Translations under genes and position numbers: made by a program
Notes under the pieces: generated by a model
Database searches by the model: none
Told to the model about the DNA's origin: nothing
What the model saw: the letters and a program-made list of their open reading frames with translations, nothing else
Source: Isoetes taiwanensis
Lineage: Eukaryota; Streptophyta; Lycopodiopsida; Isoetales; Isoetaceae
Direction of reading: 5' to 3'
Assembly (NCBI GenBank): GCA_021234155.1
Contig: JAJEKV010000012.1
Coordinates: forward strand, 5,273,789-5,337,788
DNA: 64,000 bases
In this document: in pieces, positions 57,231-64,000 of the stretch
Position numbering within the stretch: position 1 is the stretch's first letter
Layout of the letters: each line of letters begins with the position of its first letter

Positions 57231-60200
57231 AGATAATAGCCAGGCTATTCAACGACAAGAGTATATCTAAGGCAAGTACTTCTTCAACTCAAGGGTCAAG
57301 CTGCACAGATATAAGGATCCATCACCCCGACAACATAGCCAGCATAGAGGAGAGCCAGGATGCCTTACTTGCCAGAGAGACCGACATGCACAGAGGGACA
57401 AAGGTCAGGAACTGAAAGCTGGAGAGGTGCTAGCAACCGACTTCTTCCACGAGCTCCCTAGAGGCAACAGGAGGATCAAAACTGACGAGCACAATCAAAG
57501 CCACCGGAAGGTACCTCAAGACAAGAAGACGGCATAGTGGAACGTGACAACGTCCAAGCCATGTGATCGAGGGGATCAAACAAGGAAGTTTGGAAGCTCG
57601 ATGGAGAAGCAACTAGGCGAGGCGAGCCGACGACTTGCACGGGACTTGCATGCAACTTGGTGAACCCAAGGACGGACGATTCAAAGAACAACTGCAGAAG
57701 AGAACAACTCCAGAGGAGTATAGCCAAAGGAATCGCGCTTAGCCTCAAGAGACGCCTCCAAATAGCTTCAAGTATCATGAAGGGGAGAACAATTACCGCC
57801 CGAGAACAGGATCAGGAAGCAGACCGAAATGCCAAAGCATCAACGACCAGCACATTTTTAGTTAGAATGTGATGCAAAGCGTGTTGTGCCGTAGCCGACA
57901 AACATCGGAGGGCCCAAGTATATCAACAAGTTACCCCGGAGTACGAACTGACGTACAAATAGGAGGATATAGATCGTCAACACCATTGCACCGGGAGGAA
58001 CACCGATGACATTGCCAAGGAGTAGGTGTGCAACTCGAAGGGAGGCACAAGGGGAACCTAATAGCTCTAGTAGTAATTGTAATTATGTAAGCTATATATT
58101 TTGCATGTATAGTTCCCTTGTTATTCCTTCCCTCCCATAGCATAACAGATCAAAGGAAGAGATGTCATGCAAGTTGCAGGGGTGAAGCAATCAACATCGT
58201 CAACACTCTTCGGGCAACACGACAACGACAAGAGGACTCGACGTGTGAGACATCGATGGAGTCGAAGAAACAATATCGGATACTGAGTCGTCCTTTAGCT
58301 GCCAAGACAAAGAGTTCAAGCTGGAAGATCTTTTTCAACGGCGCCACCTTCAGGCTTTTGAAAAGCGGCATGGAAGATTTCAAGTGATCAACTACACCAT
58401 CAAGCCACCAGCAATGAGAGGCTTCTAACGAACAAAGTCAACCTCTACATCAAAGAGGAGCCACCGTCAAGGAGACTGAAGTATCGAGCGACTCGGGAGA
58501 ACGTTACCTTGCGGCTTCAAGCAGGCAACGAGTGGATGAGCTGCTAGCAAGCTCAAGCATCTAAGGCCATGGGGCCTAGTAGGTTAAATGTATGGACGGT
58601 AACATCCATATTGGGATTAGAAGGCATTTCCAGATACTCTCGCTGAAAGGATCGCCCCAATATTGAGCTAAGCGTTAAGATTGGGAAAGAAATGCATAGG
58701 AGTAACTATAATTATACACGATTGTTAACAAACATCCAATGTATTGAAACCACTTGGTGAGATTGATCTCCTCGCTAAGAAGGAATCATTACTAGGATAA
58801 TTGTTGACCATGTATAAATCTAGCAACTCCAAAAGAATAATCCAACCGAAAGAAAAGAAGTAATCTAGCAAGTCCGGCCAACTTGTTACGATGACATCAA
58901 TTCGATTGGTAGGAATATTCCAAGAGTTTAACTAACTAAGAAAGGGGGAATCTCTAGAATATAAAAGAATAATACATGTAAGGTATATCTAAAATAAGAA
59001 TTATAGTAATCAAATAGTCTTTTGAGCCAAAAGGAATTGTCGTCATGACAAAACCATGTGGTTTAGAATTGTTCTAACTAAGTAGGTAACCCATAACTAT
59101 ATTGAAATAAATGATAACATAATATGTGCATCCATCTTAGATGGTTATATATGTTAGCTAAGGCTAGTAAAGTAATGCGCTAAGTAAGAAGCGTATAACC
59201 TCTTAAGGGGAGAGAATAGATATGACGTTGCGTACAACGTCATTGAAGGGGTGCAGGACCATTTTCTTTTCGAAGGAAGTGGGAGCGCTCAATCGTATGA
59301 TTGAACGTACTTGCATCGAATTGACCGAAGCGAATAGAGCGTAAGATAGATAGATACCTTAGTGCTCAGGAGGCCTTCAACGTGCGAGACCGACACGATA
59401 GCTAACTACACCAACGAGGTGGAGCAAAACCATGGGAGCAATGCAACGACCAAGTCATCTCCAAACTACTCGACGCCGGCTCAATGGGTGGATGCATTCT
59501 AGCCTTAGGTAAGGCGTGCGCATATATTATAAGCTTTAATGTGTCTTATAGATAAGTTAAATGTAGATCCTAATAACTGGATAAAAATTGTTGTACGTAT
59601 ATGTATCATAGGGAACTAAGTTAAATGACAACGGTAATATGAGGTAGCATGTTAATTAATCCTTCGCAAGGATGCAATTCCTTCAAAGGATAGCTATAGG
59701 ACCTCGGGGTCCTTATAAATATAAATAGAAAATAGAATTCAGATATATTTAAGTGCATCTTAGGGATATACTTCCAAGGGTAATGCAGGACCCAAAGAAG
59801 AGAATAAGAAGCACATCTAATTCTTGTGTATGATAATTAAAAACCTTGTCTGTGTAACAATAGGTCTAAATCAGGGTTATTGTTTAAATAATCGCGATCT
59901 AAAAGTCGTTAAATATTGCAAAGCTTAGAGTAAATATAATTGTACTATCGGAAGTAATGTATCCGATACTATGATAATGTTAATTCACAAATATTACCTT
60001 AGGGTAATCATGTTAATCACATGCATTAAAGGAGCCAGTAAAAAAATTGGCTCAGGCATGTCGATTGGTGTTTAGATTAGTTTCATGTGTAGTTAAGATT
60101 AATCTACGCATGCAACCTATGCCAGGTATGAGTTGCATGCGTATTTACCGATGATGGGACCACTACGGTGATCTCTAGGGCGTGGTGTAATGTCAATGTA

Positions 60201-60600
60201 GGCATGACCGCGTTTTCGCTTGGACGAGTGGAAGGTAGATTAGAAAGTCTACTTCTGTCCCACGGAAGTAGACGACCTCGAGAGAAAGGAGGTCATTGAG
60301 GAATGCATTGATAGGAAAAGCACCTCTAGCCCCATATATGCTTTGATAGGAGGAATCTGGCCTTCACGCCCCATATACGGGAAGGACCTATCCTCCACGC
60401 TGGGCAACTAGGGTGTAGGCATGAGCGGCATATAGGCATATAGGCGCTGTCTCCACGGCCATAATGGAAGATTCACCCTCTTCCTACGCCGGGAGATTAG
60501 CCATGCATCCATGTAGATAGGTGGGGTGGTCACCATATAACCAAAATTTTATTAATAAGTAATAATAGGTAGTGTCGACCTGCAGGCCAATAGAGCGCTC
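57228..60600. other. Retrotransposon interior without genes
   Basis: The left part (to about 58.5 kb) is purine-rich with short frames; the right part is AT-rich. ATTACCTTAGGGTAAT at 59993 is the first of three near-palindromic copies. No coding region recognised. Confidence 0.4.
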
Positions 60601-60629
60601 CGGAGGGCAAGGGGGTCGAACTACGAAGG

Positions 60630-61119
60630 CTTGCAACACAAATTTTGTTATAATGTGTTGCAAGGGATGAAGAGTACCTTAGAAGTGTAAATTTGGTATG
60701 AAAATGATAAACTTTGATAAACTTAAATGTTGTATTAAGTAAGGTTAATAATTACCTTGCGTGGATTCAGTTATGATGTGATAAGTTAATTGGATAATGA
60801 AATAGTACAGTAATGTCTTAAACATTACCTTAGAGTAATTCTAATAATTAAGATAGTAAGTATGTAATTATAGATATTATAAAATTAATGCAGGATTTTA
60901 AGGTGCGAAGACTTGCAACACAAATTTTGTTGGAATGTGTTGCAAGGAATGAAGAGTACCTTAAGTAATAATTGTATATGAAAGTGTTAAATTGTGATAA
61001 AGTAAATGTTGTGATAACGGAGACTAATAAGTACCTTGTTTAATAGAAGTTACGAATTGACAAGTTATTTGATAATGTAATGGCGTAATAATGATTTAAA
61101 AATATTACCTTAAGGTAAT
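60630..61119. repeat. Two tandem ~282-bp modules with hairpins
   Basis: Each module begins with a hairpin, CTTGCAACACA...TGTGTTGCAAG (60630-60664 and 60912-60946), then GGAATGAAGAGTACCTT-like text, and ends with a near-palindrome ATTACCTTAGAGTAAT (60824) or ATTACCTTAAGGTAAT (61104, perfect). They lie just upstream of the right LTR. Confidence 0.8.
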
Positions 61120-61229
61120 CTTAACAAATGTGTAAGTATTATAGTAGTATATCGTATGCATCAGGTTGATTGCAGGTTAGGAAGATTCCAAGGTGGGGAG
61201 ACCCACGATGCTGCGGACAGCATCATTTC

Positions 61230-61242
61230 AAGGTGGGGAGAA
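61230..61242 (+). promoter_or_regulatory. Polypurine tract
   Basis: AAGGTGGGGAGAA directly abuts the first base of the right LTR, the position where plus-strand synthesis is primed in LTR retroelements. Confidence 0.75.
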
Positions 61243-62915
61243 TGTGGCGTTCCGGCAACGATTATACGGTCCCGGGGCGATATCGCATCGCCCTAAACGC
61301 GCACGTACCGCACCCCGGCCCGGCGTGTCTGCCCGACGTGTAGCAGTGAGTAGCCCCTAGGGGGCAACTTGCAAGGAGTGTGCATTTATTAATGTGCACA
61401 TGTAACCATGTGCACATTTATCTAGGTGCACATTTTCCCATGTGGACACTTTATGCCAAGTGGGCCATACCCAAGTGTGCAATTAATGTGCACATTTACC
61501 AATATGCACATTAATGTGGGCACACCTTTCCATGTGGGCACTTTTGCCACATAGTCATTAATGGCAAGTGGGCCCATTCCCAATTATCCCACATGCCCAA
61601 AGGGGATAATTGGAAACCCTAGCCCAACCCCTTGTCTATTTAAGGTGGAGAGCCCTAACTTTCCCATTTTTTCGTTTCTAGGGTTTTAGAGCTCTCGTTT
61701 TGGCTGCCTCAAGAGCCAAAAACCGCATCCCGAATCTCTGCACGAGAGAATTGCACCATTAGTTTCCCTTGGTTCGAGCATTTCAGCCGGGATGATCGAA
61801 CTTCAGTCGAGGAGCAACTCAAGGATCGGGTATTTAGGCAATTTAATAGTCTAAACCCCATTTCAGCCATCGAATCAAGAGGGTTTAGCCTCTTAAATTG
61901 CCCATAGCAGCCCTCTAGATCTCTAGATAGCAGATTCTAACTAAAGAACCTAACTCTATGATGTAGATTAGATCTAGTTCTTTAGTTCTCGGGAAGTATA
62001 TGGATGATGTATCTCTATGAACTCCTTGTATTGGGAAGGGGGTAGAGACCTAAAGCTTTGTAGTTGATGCTCCTAGAGTAGCCTCTCTAGCACATTGTAG
62101 TTTCGCCTCGTGTACAAGAGCCACACCCAGGTTGTGGGTGAAGGGGCAGGCTGGCCGAGAAGGAGGTTCATGTCCCTAACTCATGAATCCCTCGGGTGTG
62201 TAAGGCCTACCGGGGGATCATTGTGACTAGGTCTAATGGCTCACCACCGAAAGTGCGGGTGAGGCATGGACTCGACACCCGTGAAGTGGTGTACACTTTC
62301 CAGTGGGTTCAATAATACACGGGCGGTGGCCCTCTAGTCACCTTGAGTCAAGATGTAGATCTACGGAGGGAGTGATCCCTTCCCGCCCCATCGGGCTGGG
62401 AGGATGAAACCCGTGAGTAGCCCTTTTGGCTATGCATCCCGCGGCTCTGATCCAGTCCCAACACTTTTTTCAGCCTACTCGCAAAGTGTGCAATGGGAGG
62501 GGCGGATGGAGTGGACAACCCTAAGCCATGTTCTTATGCCGGCCAAATCCATTGCCATGAATTCATGCGCAATGAACTCGGAGACCCAAGCCGCCGATCA
62601 TCCCTTCGAAGTCCGAGCCCCGGGTAGGATTTCCCATATGTATTGTGCTGATCTTTATCTATGCAGATGTTGATGGACCACCCTTCGAGGTGGATATGTG
62701 ATGTTGATGTATGTACTACTGACATGTATGTTTATGCTTCCGCAGCTAGGTAGGCCCTGAGGGAGACGGGGTAAATGACCCCTTCACTCTTCCCACTGGA
62801 ACCCGTTATGGTTGCAGTGTTATGTGGAGGGCCTGTATCGGCATGGAGCTGGTATGGGGGATGAACTCCTGTTTGCATACGGTGAATGCACCGTATACGA
62901 GTAGGGGACGTCACA
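61243..62915 (+). repeat. Right LTR, complete
   Basis: Starts TGTGGCGTTCC and ends GGGGACGTCACA. It includes the 365-base end (62551-62915) absent from the left copy. The U3-like part has many TGTGCACAT-type words (61385-61520). Confidence 0.88.
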
Positions 62916-63687
62916 GTGCAGCTGGTGGGTCTGGACCTCTCGTTCCGAATCAACTACAAGCCAAGACTTGCACGTATTTCGTCCACAAACTAATGATGGA
63001 GGGTTGCAGCATTCTTGATTTCTTTTTTGAAGGTTCATTCAGTCGTGCAGCACAATGCGAAGGATACGAAGCAACTTCCTTCGAGGTGGACGAGAACCTG
63101 CAGCTCAAGCTAGTACAGATCTTCAATCAACTAGAAATAATGTTGGACGAAAAGAAATCAATGACCCGCCGGAGGCAGAAAATTGCAGAGGGCAAGAAGA
63201 AGAAATCTGGTTCCAAGCCTGTACAGTTACAAATCAATGCCCCACCAGCAAAGCCATTCTCTGCTCAGACAGTTCAGGAACTGCAGTCCACGCTCCGCCT
63301 GAGTAAGGAATCTCTTGTAGAGCAAATAAAGAAGGCTGCAGGAATAGGAAGTAAGGATCTTTCCATCTTCCGAATGAAAAAAGATAAAATTAATATGTTG
63401 GCAGGTACCCAAGTGGTGAACACTCAGGATGTCATTGACGGTAGCTCGAAATTCAATGAGATAGTGGACAACGATCGTGAGGAATCCTTCAAAGCCAACA
63501 GGACGAAGAGCCAGATAAAGTGCTAGATGATGAGGAGGAACAAAGGCAGGTAGACAATACAGATGTGGAGAAGGAGACCGGTCAGGTAGTGACAGATGAG
63601 GGAGGGACAGGTGAAGAAGGTGGCACGCTGAGCAATGAAGAATTCATTAACAGGATGGAAGCTATAAAGCAAGCTGCCCAGCAATAA
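62916..63687 (+). pseudogene. Exon 3, right part: methyltransferase motif and acidic tail
   Basis: After the duplicated GTGCA the frame continues as AGGSGPLVPNQLQAKTCTYF, then CSILDFFFEGSFSRAAQCEG. In N6/N4 methyltransferases this is the cofactor motif VLDxFxGSGxxxxAAxxxG; here the glycines are partly altered (FFFEGS). A basic region (RRRQKIAEGKKKKSGSKP) and helical sequence follow. The frame shifts near 63490, after which an acidic tail reads DEEPDKVLDDEEEQRQVDN and ends ...EAIKQAAQQ with a TAA at 63685. The C-terminal Asp/Glu tail after a basic stretch resembles chromatin proteins in composition. Confidence 0.65.
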
Positions 63688-63768
63688 CAAGATCAACATA
63701 ATGACGTCGACAACACTGAAGAGAACCCCCCAGACCCATGAACAAAGGTTGGAGCTTAGGAGAGTTGC

Positions 63769-63981
63769 TGAAATTGGGCGGGCCCAATTTCAGCAGTCAC
63801 ATCTGTCGAATCAATATTATATCATGTAATTTTGTATCTAAGATCAAACATGAAATCTTGTATCTTGTAATCTTGAAATTATCAAATACAAATTTTTCTT
63901 GTGATGCTGTTCATTCTATTGGATTTATTTTGTTGTATTATAATTGAACGTCTAACATAATTGGGAGGGCGCCCAATTTCT
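63769..63981. repeat. Two GGGCG palindromes after the gene
   Basis: 63769-63790 has arms AAATTGGGC / GCCCAATTT (the inner CG pair lost) and 63958-63978 has ATTGGGAG / GCGCCCAATTT. They follow the stop codon by 80 and 270 bases and reach the window edge, so the element may continue to the right. Confidence 0.8.
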
Positions 63982-64000
63982 CTTCGCTAGAAGAGTTCCT

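Larger units (their letters stand above)
51935..62915 (+). mobile_element. LTR retrotransposon, non-autonomous or decayed
   Basis: The element starts TGTGACGT and ends ACGTCACA, is flanked by GTGCA on both sides, and has direct repeats at its ends (51935-53236 and 61243-62915). A purine tract AAGGTGGGGAGAA directly precedes the right LTR. The inverted ends extend further: GTATACGGT near 51952 and ACCGTATAC near 62890. About 8 kb of interior contains only short, broken frames, some basic and glutamine-rich (54.7-55.7 kb), possibly a decayed gag; no reverse transcriptase, integrase or protease motif was recognised. It is therefore a large non-autonomous derivative or a very old copy. It lies inside exon 3 of the ParB-like gene in the same orientation. 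Confidence 0.88.

Noticed and set aside
62822-62915. ATG at 62822 as the start of a separate gene
   Set aside because: It lies within the right LTR; the conserved part begins after the target duplication and continues the exon left of the element.

Overview
This window looks like nuclear DNA of a land plant with a large, repeat-rich genome, probably a seed-free plant such as a fern or lycophyte. The evidence is plant-type gene pieces (PB1-domain protein, MSL2/3-like channel, FCF1, dicarboxylate carrier, EamA transporter), GT-AG introns, LTR and LINE elements, and no bacterial gene density. One host gene is near complete: a PB1-domain protein at 34336-36865. The rest is mobile DNA, broken genes and non-coding sequence.

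Layout. 1-3.9 kb: non-coding, with a possible PIF1-like helicase remnant. 3.9-16 kb: an island of decayed, intron-poor genes, each with a TATA box, separated by ~65-80 bp inverted-repeat modules ending in GGATCACACG or its complement. It holds a long-tailed histone H3-like pseudogene beginning ARTKQSAR and four related small genes. 16-21 kb: a duplicated segment and a decayed LINE. 21-31.5 kb: partial host genes (MSL2/3-like, FCF1-like, DIC-like, EamA-like) on both strands. 34.3-36.9 kb: the PB1 gene. 37-42.8 kb: AT-rich non-coding DNA with perfect palindromes.

42.8-64 kb is the most unusual part. A degenerate DDE-type transposase gene (minus, 46605-42856) diverges from a plus-strand gene (48890-63687). 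The plus gene joins, in order, an exact histone H3 tail (ARTKQTAR), an unknown domain, nuclear localisation signals, a ParB/sulfiredoxin-like domain, an N6/N4 DNA-methyltransferase-like domain with a lost catalytic motif, and an acidic tail. A palindrome with 10-nt arms AAATTGGGCG / CGCCCAATTT and a variable 2-nt spacer recurs about 18 times. Copies form regularly spaced arrays in front of both genes, lie in both introns of the plus gene, and follow its end. I read this as a decayed large selfish element with a ParB-like protein, a candidate cognate iteron site and an H3K4-tail mimic. The pairing of protein and site is inference.

An 11-kb LTR retrotransposon (51935-62915, target duplication GTGCA) has split the last exon of the plus gene. 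It carries a short reading frame starting TRTKQNAR, a third H3-tail-like N-terminus. No RNA gene or CRISPR array is convincing; one tRNA-derived fragment is noted.
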